Source: Vibrio sp. SCSIO 43135
Lineage (GTDB): Bacteria; Pseudomonadota; Gammaproteobacteria; Enterobacterales; Vibrionaceae
Assembly (NCBI RefSeq): GCF_023716665.1
Contig: NZ_CP071860.1
Span: 1,674,001 to 1,738,000, forward strand
Reading direction: 5' to 3'
DNA: 64,000 nt
Shown piece by piece: positions 17,224 to 25,917 of this stretch (position 1 is its first letter; every line of letters starts with the position of its first letter). Below the pieces are notes generated by a model. That model worked only from the letters and a program-made list of their open reading frames with translations. It did not search any database and was not told the origin of the DNA. The position numbers and the translations under genes are program-made.

Positions 17224-18348
17224 TTAGAACTCATAGAACAATCGAACACGTGCACCGAAGTCATCTTCTTCAGCAAAGTGATCGGAAGAAACAGTTTGGC
17301 TCAAGTCATTTGCAATTGTGGTGTAGTAAGAGCCCAATAGTACAGAAAAGTTCTCCACTTCAAGCACATCAGTGAATTCGTAAGAAGCATATAGCGTAGA
17401 CGATGACACCTCCCCCTCAGCCCAACCCGCAATTTCTTTGTTTTCGTATTCGTTATTAGCGTATACATAACCAACGCCAAATCCTTTCCAAAGAGCGTTA
17501 GCCCCAGCAGAGAAGTTGTTCTCGTCGACAGCATCAAGGTAAGCCACATTTGCGTTCACCGACCAATCACCACTGGTCCAGTTACCCGTTAGGCCATAGC
17601 CTGTGCGATCTGAAATGTCGACACCTTGATCAGTAACTACAGCATCAGAAATCAAGTTAGTTTCCATCGATGCTGCCACACTAAAATCACCCATTTGATA
17701 AGCAACAACAGGGCGAATTAAAAACGAGTCCTTGCTGCTTGCAATGGTTTGACCATGATAAGAACCACCATCAGTGCCGTTGTGGAATAAGTCAGAACGA
17801 TCGCCAATCATTGAGCTGAGTTCAACGTACAGGTTGCCGAACGTTTGACTATACATCAGTTGACCATCTGAGCCGCGACCACGTGCTTCTTTCATCTGAT
17901 AGGTGTATGCCGAACCGTCAGTGTAAAGTTCGTTAGAGGTATCACCGGAATACTCTAGGAACACGTCCAAACCAACAGGAAACATATCATAGGCTTCGAA
18001 ACGGCCAGCTTTGATTGCCCAGCTGTCTTTTTTACCAAACTCGAAGTAAGCATCATCAAGGTTAACGTCACCAGTGCTTTCAAACAGTGGCTGCGCTTTT
18101 ACGCCAACGTAGTGACCGTTGCTAGTGAATTTTTCACCCGCGAATTCGATCAGTACACGGCCATCTTGGTTAAACTCTTGTTCGCCAGAATCATTCGACT
18201 CACGATCTTGGTAGTTGAAGTTCAATTCGACATCACCGCCGATGGAAAAGTTACCCTCATCATTATCGACAATACTAATACCAGCATTGGCAGATAAGGC
18301 CGAAAACACGCCGATTGCGCCCAGAGATAGTGTCAGTGCTTTGTTCAT
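17224..18348 (-). CDS. Outer-membrane porin, probably carbohydrate-selective
   Basis: 374 residues: signal peptide 1-22 (SANA/GIS), beta-barrel throughout, C-terminal FYEF. GGDVELNFNYQDR and ESTGDVNLDDAYFEFGKKDSWAIKAGRFEAYDMFPVG resemble the RafY/carbohydrate porin group. It lies downstream of eda, kdgK and the EIIBC gene in the same direction, 163 bases after eda, with a small hairpin between, and probably admits the sugar or sugar acid handled by that locus. It could have its own promoter in that gap. Confidence 0.8.
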   Translation of the reverse strand: MNKALTLSLGAIGVFSALSANAGISIVDNDEGNFSIGGDVELNFNYQDRESNDSGEQEFNQDGRVLIEFAGEKFTSNGHYVGVKAQPLFESTGDVNLDDAYFEFGKKDSWAIKAGRFEAYDMFPVGLDVFLEYSGDTSNELYTDGSAYTYQMKEARGRGSDGQLMYSQTFGNLYVELSSMIGDRSDLFHNGTDGGSYHGQTIASSKDSFLIRPVVAYQMGDFSVAASMETNLISDAVVTDQGVDISDRTGYGLTGNWTSGDWSVNANVAYLDAVDENNFSAGANALWKGFGVGYVYANNEYENKEIAGWAEGEVSSSTLYASYEFTDVLEVENFSVLLGSYYTTIANDLSQTVSSDHFAEEDDFGARVRLFYEF

Positions 18349-18460
18349 AATTACCCTATATATTTTAGATTTATGGTTTTAAAAGTTCTGATTTTAGAAA
18401 CAGCAAGCCCCGTCCCTTCTTATAAAAAGAAAGACTTACTAGAATTTATTGTTGTTATTT

Positions 18461-18475
18461 GGTTAGCCCCTAACC
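18461..18475 (-). promoter_or_regulatory. Small hairpin between eda and the porin gene
   Basis: GGTTAG-CCC-CTAACC, a tight 6-base stem with 3-base loop in the 163-base gap. No U tract follows; it may protect mRNA ends or reduce read-through. Confidence 0.4.
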
Positions 18476-18511
18476 GCAGAAAAAGTCGCGATTAAGAGTG
18501 GATTTCAAGAG

Positions 18512-19150
18512 TTATGAAGAAGACTCAGCGACAAGCTCGACCGCTTCACGGGTCTGCTTTGCCAGTTCTTCCCAATCACCCGCTTCGATGAGCTTTTTGT
18601 CGACCATCCACGTACCACCGCATGCCAACACTCGCGGTACGGCTAGGTAGTCTCTGATATTGGTAGGATTGATACCGCCTGTTGGCATGATTTCAACGTC
18701 ACCATAAGGTGCCAACAGCGCTTTCACCATATTGACGCCCCCCGATGCTTCTGCCGGGAAGAACTTGAGTGTCGTGAGCCCCATTTCTAACGCCGCTTCG
18801 ACCGCACTTGGGTTGTTAACACCAGGCACGATATCAATGCCAATCTCTTGGCAAGCTTTAACGGTGTTAGGGTTAAATCCCGGAGAAACCACAAAGGTTG
18901 CCCCCGCTTCTTTCGCTGCGATAGCCTGCTCGCGATTAAGCACGGTGCCAGCACCAATCAGCATACCTGGCTGTGCTTCACGCAATAGACGGATGGCTTC
19001 AGCAGCAGCATCGGAACGAAAAGTAATTTCCGCCGCTGGTAATCCATTCTCCACCAGCACTTTACCCAATGGGATGATGTCTTCTGCGCGATCAATCGCA
19101 ATCACTGGGATAACTCTGAGCGCTTTGAGTTGAGCTTTTAAATTCGACAT
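18512..19150 (-). CDS. eda: KDPG/KHG aldolase
   Basis: 212 residues from ATG 19150 (AGGAAAC upstream); the frame runs to 19261 but that part covers the kinase end. It cleaves 2-keto-3-deoxy-6-phosphogluconate to pyruvate and glyceraldehyde-3-phosphate. Motifs are VIPVIAIDRAEDIIPLG, AEITFRSDAA with the general-acid Glu, GAGTVLNREQ, and the Schiff-base Lys in LKFFPAEASGG. It is 16 bases after kdgK, forming the last two steps of sugar-acid breakdown. The genomes of vibrios usually carry another eda with edd, so this is likely a pathway-specific copy. Confidence 0.95.
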   Translation of the reverse strand: MSNLKAQLKALRVIPVIAIDRAEDIIPLGKVLVENGLPAAEITFRSDAAAEAIRLLREAQPGMLIGAGTVLNREQAIAAKEAGATFVVSPGFNPNTVKACQEIGIDIVPGVNNPSAVEAALEMGLTTLKFFPAEASGGVNMVKALLAPYGDVEIMPTGGINPTNIRDYLAVPRVLACGGTWMVDKKLIEAGDWEELAKQTREAVELVAESSS

Positions 19151-19166
19151 GTTGTTTCCTATGAAT

Positions 19167-20132
19167 CTATTTTTTGAACTGTGCGGTAACCGTATCAGTT
19201 GCCAGTTTTGGGATAATTGCGCCTTTGTGCTGAATAACGGTGCCAGCGAGGGTATTACCATTCATACACGCTTGTTGGATGTTGCCACCCGATAAGTAAG
19301 TCGCGAGAAAGCCGCCATTAAATGAATCACCTGCCGACGTGGTATCAATAACATTGTCTACCGGTGTCGTCGCCACAGAGTAAGGTTCAGATGCATTTGA
19401 ATCAGCGACTAAACAACCTTCAGCACCGAGCTTAACCACCACATTTTTCACCCCTTGTGCTTGCAAGCGTGTGATTGTGTCGTATGCCGTTGTATCCCCC
19501 CAAATCAGCTGCTCATCATCGAAAGTAACCAAAGCCAAATCTGTGGTTTGATACATGGCTTGATAACATGCTCGAACAGTCTTCATCAGATCTTGCGGCC
19601 AAAGTGCTGGGCGAAAGTTGCTATCAAAAGCGATCTCAACACCCGTAGCTCGCAAGCGGCTCAAAAGCTCAAGCAGCTGGATACGATCTTGTTCAGACAA
19701 AATGGCTAAGCTAATACCGCTGATAAACACCATATCAGCCTGAGTCAGTGACTCCGCTACGCGAGCAAAGTCAGTATGTTGCAGTAAGTAGCGCGCGGCT
19801 GATTGATTACGCCAATAAAGGAAGGTGCGTTCACCTTGGTTATCCAGTTGGATCAGGTACAAACCCGGCGTGCGTGTTTCATCTCGCAAAACGAAATCCG
19901 TGCCGACACCTTCTTGCTGCCAACGCTCCACCATGCCATTGCTCAGAGGGTCGGTGCCCATTGCAGTGACATATTGCACTTGCGCCGGCGTTGATGCTCT
20001 TAGAGCTTGGCTACAACGGCTAAGGTAAACCGCAGCATTCAATGTGTCGCCACCAAACGTCTGCTGCATGCTGCCAAACGGCTTGCCGTTCAACTCGATC
20101 ATGCATTCCCCAAGTATTGCGATTGTCTTCAT
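19167..20132 (-). CDS. kdgK: 2-dehydro-3-deoxygluconate kinase
   Basis: A 321-residue PfkB-family sugar kinase. The N-terminal ILGECMIEL and GGDTLNAAVYLSR are the KdgK signature, and the anion-hole/catalytic motif is DTTSAGDSFNGGF with Asp as base. It phosphorylates 2-keto-3-deoxygluconate to KDPG, which Eda then splits. It is 75 bases downstream of the PTS gene and 16 upstream of eda. Its presence implies that the locus produces unphosphorylated KDG, most simply through the RspA-family dehydratase encoded divergently at 21902. Confidence 0.94.
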   Translation of the reverse strand: MKTIAILGECMIELNGKPFGSMQQTFGGDTLNAAVYLSRCSQALRASTPAQVQYVTAMGTDPLSNGMVERWQQEGVGTDFVLRDETRTPGLYLIQLDNQGERTFLYWRNQSAARYLLQHTDFARVAESLTQADMVFISGISLAILSEQDRIQLLELLSRLRATGVEIAFDSNFRPALWPQDLMKTVRACYQAMYQTTDLALVTFDDEQLIWGDTTAYDTITRLQAQGVKNVVVKLGAEGCLVADSNASEPYSVATTPVDNVIDTTSAGDSFNGGFLATYLSGGNIQQACMNGNTLAGTVIQHKGAIIPKLATDTVTAQFKK

Positions 20133-20207
20133 GTCAGTTCTTTTTAAGCATGCTGAATAGACCTGTCGACATTAGATACAACAGGTCTACATAGAGAGAA
20201 GAGAGAA

Positions 20208-21638
20208 TTATTTGTTATCGATACGTACGAACATCATGGTCATTGCGAATGACAACGCAAACACACCAATCACGCCCAGTACGGCTTGAACAAAGTTTTG
20301 TGTGCCACTTGCTAAGTAAGCTGGCAGACTGAACACAGAAGAAAGAATGTAGCTTGTTAAGTGGGTATCGATTGTGACCGAAATTGCACCAACAATACCT
20401 GTCGCCAAGCTCGCCATAAACAGTGCTTTGGTGTACTTAGTCAACACACCAAACAGAGCAGGCTCAGTGATACCAAGGATAGCGGTAATACCCGAACCGA
20501 CTGTGATAGACGATTGCTCTTTGCTGGCGTGTTTACGTTGCTTGTACCAAATCGCCATGGTTGCGCCTGCAATAGCCAAGTTTCCTAGACACATAATTGG
20601 CATCAGTAGATCTTTTCCGTAAAGAGCAAAATTGTTCAAACTGATTGGTGTCATGCTGTGGTGAATACCAAATACAATGGTGATTGGACGGGTCAAACCG
20701 AACACAAAACCAGTCAGTGTTGGTGATACCTCCAGTAGCGAGCTTACAACCCAGCCAGCACCGTTACTTACCCACATCCCAGCAGGCGCAACGACAGAAA
20801 GTACGACCGTTGAAGTCACAGTGAAAGCAAGTAGCGGAGTGAATACTGGTTTGGCAGAAGCAGGAACTAACTTGTCTACCATAGGGGTGATTTTAGATAG
20901 CACCCAAACCGCTAAAATTGCAGGGACAATTGCGCCACCATAGTTCAGCAGCTCGATTGGAATCACACCGAATACGCTAAGTTCTGGAGCATTTCCAGCT
21001 TGGCTCAACAGTGTGGCTTTTTCCAACAACTTTGGCGACATCATCGCCGCAGCAACCGCTAACGCAATGTATTCATTGACTTTAAACACCTTTGCAGCAG
21101 AGAAAGACACTAGCATTGGTAGAAAGAAGAACACTGCTACAGAAATAGAGCGGAAGAAGAAAACAGTGTCGGAAGACTCAGAGATAACGTTAGTCGCAAT
21201 CAGGCCAGATAGCAGCCCCATTAACATACCTGCTCCCGCAATAGCAGGAACAACAGGACCAAAGATTCCTGCCACGATGCGCATCGCGTTTTGGAATAGC
21301 TTACCTTTCTCTTGCTCGGTTTCTGCATCTTCTGGCGCGGCGCTTGCTCCAGACAGCGCTAGGTACCACTTTTCTACGTCGACACCAATAATCACCTGGG
21401 TCTGACCTTGCCCAAGAACCACACCTTTTACGCCTTGAATCGCTTCTAGCTTTTCTTTGTCGGCTTTCGACTCATCCACCAATTTAAAACGCAAGCGAGT
21501 CATGCAGTGGGTGATGTTTGCAATGTTTTCGTTGCCGCCAAGTGCCGCGACCAATTCTTGTAGTTTCATGCTAAAGCTGTCTGCCTTACCTGACGGTGTA
21601 TCGCCAGCTGCCATGTTTGTTTGTGTCAATTGCATCAT
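20208..21638 (-). CDS. PTS EIIBC permease of the glucose/sucrose family
   Basis: 476 residues: an EIIB domain (about 24-100) with phospho-Cys45 in ITHCMTRLRF, a linker, then an EIIC domain with about ten helices, the substrate-loop motif FGIHHSMTPISL and the conserved GITEPALFG. There is no EIIA domain, so it should receive phosphate from a separate EIIA such as Crr. It resembles sucrose/beta-glucoside/N-acetylmuramate permeases. It is co-directional with kdgK and eda, which is unexpected because a PTS would deliver a phosphorylated sugar while KdgK needs free KDG. The substrate is unknown. Confidence 0.88.
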   Translation of the reverse strand: MMQLTQTNMAAGDTPSGKADSFSMKLQELVAALGGNENIANITHCMTRLRFKLVDESKADKEKLEAIQGVKGVVLGQGQTQVIIGVDVEKWYLALSGASAAPEDAETEQEKGKLFQNAMRIVAGIFGPVVPAIAGAGMLMGLLSGLIATNVISESSDTVFFFRSISVAVFFFLPMLVSFSAAKVFKVNEYIALAVAAAMMSPKLLEKATLLSQAGNAPELSVFGVIPIELLNYGGAIVPAILAVWVLSKITPMVDKLVPASAKPVFTPLLAFTVTSTVVLSVVAPAGMWVSNGAGWVVSSLLEVSPTLTGFVFGLTRPITIVFGIHHSMTPISLNNFALYGKDLLMPIMCLGNLAIAGATMAIWYKQRKHASKEQSSITVGSGITAILGITEPALFGVLTKYTKALFMASLATGIVGAISVTIDTHLTSYILSSVFSLPAYLASGTQNFVQAVLGVIGVFALSFAMTMMFVRIDNK

Positions 21639-21714
21639 ACTTTCCTATGTGCTTAGTCTGCTCATTTACTGCGCTCATCTTAGCTACTGGCAGTATTTAT
21701 CCAATCGACAAATT

Positions 21715-21730
21715 AGTGATTAAACTCACA
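21715..21730. promoter_or_regulatory. CRP (cAMP receptor protein) site in the divergent promoter
   Basis: AGTGA-TTAAAC-TCACA matches the CRP core TGTGA-N6-TCACA at 9 of 10 positions. It lies 77 bases upstream of the PTS start and 172 bases upstream of rspA in the 263-base divergent region, so catabolite activation of the PTS side is expected. A near-palindrome AAAAATTAATTTTT follows at about 21743. Confidence 0.72.
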
Positions 21731-21901
21731 ATAAGACGGCTAAAAATTAATTTTTGGGCTTTTTTTGCCAATTGGTTCGTTTTTCTTTCCAAATTCTAAA
21801 CAAGAGCGAACCAGTTAAATTTAAGCACAATTTACCGCTTGTAATTTGTATTTTTTCACGCTTATATAAAATAAATCCTATTAGATTAGAGATAGTTTGA
21901 A

Positions 21902-23101
21902 GTGAATAAAAACACCATATCCAGCATTGAGTGCATCATTAGTAAACCGGATCGGCACAATCTGATCACTGTAATTGTAGAAACAGAATCAGGCATCACG
22001 GGTTACGGTTGTGCAACTTTTCAACAACGACCATTGGCAGTAAAAACCATGGTTGATGAATACCTTAAGCCATTATTAATTGGTAAAGACGCCAATAATA
22101 TTGAAGATCTGTGGCAAATGATGATGGTCAATGCATATTGGCGAAATGGCCCAGTGATCAACAATGCTATTTCCGGTGTAGACATGGCACTTTGGGATAT
22201 AAAGGCAAAACAGGCTAACATGCCGCTTCATCAATTATTTGGTGGTAAGTCTCGTGATGCTATTCAAGTATATACACATGCCACTAGCGATACGATGGAA
22301 GGCCTCTATGAGCAAGTCGATAAATATTTAGAGCAGGGCTATCAACATATTCGTTGTCAACTAGGCTTCTATGGAGGCGTGCCTGAAAATATTCAAACAG
22401 CAAAAAATCCAACGCAAGGCTCGTACTACGATCAAGACCAGTATATTGAAAACACAGTGGAAATGTTCAAAAACTTACGTGAGAAATACGGCAAGAAGTT
22501 CCATATTCTTCACGATGTACACGAACGTTTGTTCCCAAATCAAGCAATTCAATTTGCGAAAGAAGTTGAGAAGTACAACCCATTCTTTATCGAAGATATT
22601 TTGCCACCAAGCCAAACAGAATGGCTGGACAACATTCGTAACCAATCTAGTGTTTCTCTAGCGCTGGGTGAGCTATTCAACAACCCAGAAGAGTGGAAAG
22701 CACTGATCATCAATCGTCGTGTCGACTTCATTCGTTGCCACGTCTCGCAGCTCGGTGGAATTACTCCAGCACTTAAACTCGGTCACTTCTGTGAGAGCTT
22801 TGGCGTTCGTATTGCTTGGCACTGCCCACCAGATATGACACCGATTGGCGCCGCAGTGAACACTCACTTAAATGTGCATCTACACAACGCTGCGATTCAA
22901 GAGCATGTAGAATACAAAGCCAATACACAGCGCGTCTTCCCGAACGCAGCAGAGCCAGTCAACGGTTACCTATACGCATCTGAAATTGCAGGTATCGGTG
23001 TGGAGATGGATCGCGAAGCGGCGCAAGACTTCCCTGTTGAATACCGCCCACACGAATGGACGCAAAGCCGTTTACCAGACGGCAGTATTCACACGCCTTA
23101 A
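21902..23101 (+). CDS. rspA: Enolase-superfamily dehydratase, RspA / D-mannonate dehydratase group
   Basis: 399 residues of the mannonate dehydratase group of the mandelate racemase/enolase superfamily. Metal ligands are the Asp of HDVHERLFP, the Glu of FIEDILPP and the Glu of ALGELFNN; the catalytic His lies in WHCPPDMTPIG. Members dehydrate D-mannonate and/or D-gluconate to 2-keto-3-deoxygluconate; others of the group have little activity. It starts with GTG at 21902. Placed opposite kdgK and eda, it would supply KDG to that pathway. A local GntR repressor is encoded convergently downstream. Confidence 0.88.
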   Translation: MNKNTISSIECIISKPDRHNLITVIVETESGITGYGCATFQQRPLAVKTMVDEYLKPLLIGKDANNIEDLWQMMMVNAYWRNGPVINNAISGVDMALWDIKAKQANMPLHQLFGGKSRDAIQVYTHATSDTMEGLYEQVDKYLEQGYQHIRCQLGFYGGVPENIQTAKNPTQGSYYDQDQYIENTVEMFKNLREKYGKKFHILHDVHERLFPNQAIQFAKEVEKYNPFFIEDILPPSQTEWLDNIRNQSSVSLALGELFNNPEEWKALIINRRVDFIRCHVSQLGGITPALKLGHFCESFGVRIAWHCPPDMTPIGAAVNTHLNVHLHNAAIQEHVEYKANTQRVFPNAAEPVNGYLYASEIAGIGVEMDREAAQDFPVEYRPHEWTQSRLPDGSIHTP

Positions 23102-23143
23102 TGCCTCGCTTGTCCTAGCGACGGCTTTGTATGCAAACCTAAA

Positions 23144-23170
23144 AAAACGACCGCTAATCGCGGTCGTTTT
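23144..23170. terminator. Bidirectional terminator overlapping the GntR stop codon
   Basis: AAAACGACCGC (23144-23154) and GCGGTCGTTTT (23160-23170) with loop TAATC. It has U tracts both ways and serves rspA and the convergent GntR gene. The GntR stop codon lies in the loop and stem (23154-23156), so its last coding bases are part of the hairpin. Confidence 0.9.
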
Positions 23171-23870
23171 GGTCTCGATAATTGAGGCTTTCGGGGTTAA
23201 ATTTGGTGTGATAGGTACATTGGTAATTAATATCAATAATATCGCTCACCACAAATACCTCTCCCGTTTTTAAGAAACCACGGTTCGTGATATTCATTGC
23301 AGAACTATTACGTTTACAATCTAATAATTCTGAATCTTCTTTTGAAACATTGATGGCTTGATAACTGGTTAAATAACTATCTATTTCTAGCCCTAAAGAT
23401 AATACGTGCTTCTGTAGAGAGCTTTCAATAATCTCTTCTGTTATTTTTGGAAACATACTTACAGGTAATTTAGTTTCCTCAATTTGAGTCACCTTACCCT
23501 GAATTAGTCTTAGTCGCTTAATATTCCAAAGGTATTCATCTTCTTCGATAGAAAAAACTTGCATTTCATGCGTAGTTGGCAAACGTTTATTGAGTTTTAT
23601 TTTCTTGTAAGAAATCTCACCGAATTTATTTTCAGTGACAGAGTTATATATAAGTGGTGACCCAATAATAGATGTATTAACAAAGTACCCAGACCCAACT
23701 TTTGACTTTACAATACCAATTGCTTCTAGTTTAGACAGTGCTTTACGTACAGAAAAACGAGAAAGATCATACTTTTCAGCCAGTTCTCGCTCTGATGGTA
23801 GTTTCACATCAATCATGTTTTGACAGATTTTGCTGATGATATCTTGGACTAATTCTTCGTATTTCTTCAT
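23154..23870 (-). CDS. GntR-family regulator, HutC/UTRA subfamily
   Basis: 238 residues from ATG 23870 (a GTG two codons earlier is possible). The N-terminal winged helix is VKLPSERELAEKYDLSRFSVRKALSKLE; a UTRA effector domain follows (about 85-230). UTRA regulators bind phosphorylated sugars or similar catabolites and release their operators. By position it should control the rspA / EIIBC-kdgK-eda divergent promoter. Its AT content is higher than the neighbouring genes by eye. The 3' end lies inside the terminator hairpin. Confidence 0.9.
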   Translation of the reverse strand: MKKYEELVQDIISKICQNMIDVKLPSERELAEKYDLSRFSVRKALSKLEAIGIVKSKVGSGYFVNTSIIGSPLIYNSVTENKFGEISYKKIKLNKRLPTTHEMQVFSIEEDEYLWNIKRLRLIQGKVTQIEETKLPVSMFPKITEEIIESSLQKHVLSLGLEIDSYLTSYQAINVSKEDSELLDCKRNSSAMNITNRGFLKTGEVFVVSDIIDINYQCTYHTKFNPESLNYRDQNDRD

Positions 23871-24146
23871 AAGCACTCAGCTATTTTTGACCATAAGTAA
23901 CTTATACCATTTTTCACCGTTAAATATAATCCAACTCAGTGCCTATCGCTGAAATTCATGCATTGCATTCAACTCTTTTAAGCTCGCGTCAACCCAAGAG
24001 CTTTTAGTCCTTATCGCTAAATTTTCTATACCGTCAATTAGACTGCACTTTCAAAGATTTTTTGAAATTCCTTCAAGTGGGCACTACTTGGTCTAGCTTC
24101 TACTCATAAGTAAACTTTAAACACGTTGAATTTCAGAGGTATTCTC

Positions 24147-24950
24147 ATGCAAAAGCGAATTCTTATTACAGGTGCTACCGATGGTATCGGCTACGAAACC
24201 GCTAAAGCACTGGTCGAATTAGGCCACCATGTCATTGTTCATGGTCGCAGCCAATCCAAGCTAGATACGGTAACCAATCAACTCTCTGTGTTTGGGAAAG
24301 TGGAACCTGTATTGGCCGATCTCTCTAACTTAGACGCAGTCGCTAATATGGCTTATGAGGTTCAACAGCGTTTTGGTACTTTGGATGTGCTTATCAATAA
24401 CGCTGGTGTGTTTAGTACGCCTTCACCAGTGACACTTGAAGGGCTAGATGTTCGCTTTGTGGTCAACACCATTGCGCCTTATCAGCTAACCAAAACCCTG
24501 CTGCCTTTGATAGAGAAAGACGGCCGAGTCGTTAACCTATCTTCCGCTGCGCAAGCGCCAGTTAGCATCCCAGCCTTAATGGGGGAAACACAACTTGGCG
24601 ATGGTGAAGCTTACGCTCAGAGTAAGTTGGCACTAACGATGTGGTCGCGCTGGTTAGGGGAAATGAACAAAACTCAGGGGCCGATGATTGTCTCTGTGAA
24701 CCCTAAATCTTTACTAGGCAGTAAAATGGTTAAAGATGCGTATGGCATTGCCGGAGGGGACATTAAACTTGGGGCGGAGATATTGATCCGTGCAGCCCTA
24801 TCCGAGGAGTTTAGTCAGGCGCACGGGCTGTATTTTGATAACGACATCGAGCGCTTTAGTCAGCCTCACTCCGATGCCCTCGACGATGCTAAAGTGGAAG
24901 CCGTAATTGAAGCGCTGGAAACATTTAATACCGAGATGAAGAAAGGCTAG
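24147..24950 (+). CDS. Short-chain dehydrogenase/reductase (SDR)
   Basis: 267 residues from ATG 24147 with AGAGGT seven bases upstream (frame open from 24126). The nucleotide loop is ITGATDGIGYE, the structural motif is NNAG (VLINNAGVFS), and the catalytic Ser with Tyr-x-x-x-Lys is seen as VVNLSSAAQ and YAQSKLAL. Classic SDR oxidoreductase of the retinol dehydrogenase/WW-oxidoreductase-like kind; substrate unknown. It is a single gene with 275 bases upstream without clear sites. Confidence 0.88.
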   Translation: MQKRILITGATDGIGYETAKALVELGHHVIVHGRSQSKLDTVTNQLSVFGKVEPVLADLSNLDAVANMAYEVQQRFGTLDVLINNAGVFSTPSPVTLEGLDVRFVVNTIAPYQLTKTLLPLIEKDGRVVNLSSAAQAPVSIPALMGETQLGDGEAYAQSKLALTMWSRWLGEMNKTQGPMIVSVNPKSLLGSKMVKDAYGIAGGDIKLGAEILIRAALSEEFSQAHGLYFDNDIERFSQPHSDALDDAKVEAVIEALETFNTEMKKG

Positions 24951-25010
24951 AGCTCAATCGAGGTTGAAAATCATCCATGCTCAGCGAGTAAGCAGAACCT
25001 TAGGTTCTGC

Positions 25011-25466
25011 TTATAACGCTAGCTTAAACCCTTCGTGGCTCGCCACAAAACCCAGCTTTTGATAGAAGCGAATGGCATCAGGGCGTTGTTTGTCGCTTGT
25101 TAACTGCACCATGCTGCAGCCTTTCTGCTTAGCCTGCTGAATCGCGTATTCAAACATCTGCTCCCCAATCCCTAAACCGCGAACATCCTGATGAATTCGG
25201 ACACCCTCTATCAGAGCTCTCCAGCTGCCAATATGCGTCAAATAGGGAATATAGGTGAGCTGCAGCATTCCAATCACTTTATGCTCATGTTCAGCCACAA
25301 TCAGTTGATTATTGGGATCAGAATCGATGGCTTGAAACGCAGATAAGTAACTTGTATTCAGGGGAGTGGTGGTGTCTTCTCGCTGCGCACCAAGCGGGTC
25401 ACTGGCGAGCATGTTCACTAAACTGGCTAAGTCGTCACTGGTTGCAGTGCGAAAATGTATATCCAA
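25011..25466 (-). CDS. GNAT-family N-acetyltransferase
   Basis: 151 residues, one GNAT domain. The acetyl-CoA loop region is VHQD-like IHQDVRGLGIGEQMFEYAI (R/Q-x-x-G-x-G/A pattern), followed by the C-terminal FYQKLGFVASHEGFKLAL. The start is an unusual TTG at 25466, supported by a strong GGAGG six bases before it and no better ATG nearby. The acceptor (small amine, amino acid or protein) is unknown. Confidence 0.87.
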   Translation of the reverse strand: MDIHFRTATSDDLASLVNMLASDPLGAQREDTTTPLNTSYLSAFQAIDSDPNNQLIVAEHEHKVIGMLQLTYIPYLTHIGSWRALIEGVRIHQDVRGLGIGEQMFEYAIQQAKQKGCSMVQLTSDKQRPDAIRFYQKLGFVASHEGFKLAL

Positions 25467-25530
25467 CGGGTACCTCCACTTATCCGTTTACTTTAAAGAA
25501 GCTCAGGGTATCATTCTGCATTAAACGAAA

Positions 25531-25551
25531 AAAGGCGGGAAACCCGCCTTT
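25531..25551 (-). terminator. Terminator downstream of the YdcH-family gene
   Basis: AAAGGCGGG (25531-25539), AAA loop, CCCGCCTTT (25543-25551), with A/T runs on both sides, so it works in either direction; it lies just after the YdcH-family gene on the minus strand. Confidence 0.88.
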
Positions 25552-25566
25552 TTTGTATGCTTTGCG

Positions 25567-25812
25567 CTACTGGTGCGCTTGTAAAATCCGTTGATACAAG
25601 TCGTCTTTCTGCATCGCTCGGTCATGCTTCATCCGATGCATCTCCTCATCACTGATTGGAGAATCTCGCAATTCTAAAGTGCGAATATCTTTATCTAACG
25701 CATCGTAAGCTTTCATGTCTTTTAGAAACACTTCATCGGCTTTTGCCAACGCTTTAATCGTGTCTGTGTAGTCCGAAAATTCGTTCAGTAGAGAGTGGTT
25801 CTCACCCAACAT
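25567..25812 (-). CDS. YdcH family (DUF465) small protein
   Basis: 81 residues, highly charged and helical, with the family's opening ENHSLLNEFSDYTDTIKAL and the ending LYQRILQ. Proteins of this family are short helical hairpins of unknown function, common in gamma-proteobacteria. It has AAGGAGC as ribosome site and its own terminator, so it is likely monocistronic. Confidence 0.85.
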   Translation of the reverse strand: MLGENHSLLNEFSDYTDTIKALAKADEVFLKDMKAYDALDKDIRTLELRDSPISDEEMHRMKHDRAMQKDDLYQRILQAHQ

Positions 25813-25917
25813 AGCTGCTCCTTGGTTATCCGTTACTAACCACTACAACCTAGCGCAATTCGACGCTGAGTATTTGGAGTCCACTCACGTTTTTTGGCTG
25901 CTAAACAAAAACATCAC

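Noticed and set aside
17224..23870. Pectin or alginate degradation locus
   Set aside because: Eda and KdgK would fit, but no polysaccharide lyase, DEH reductase or KdgR-type regulator is present; the dehydratase is of the mannonate/gluconate kind.
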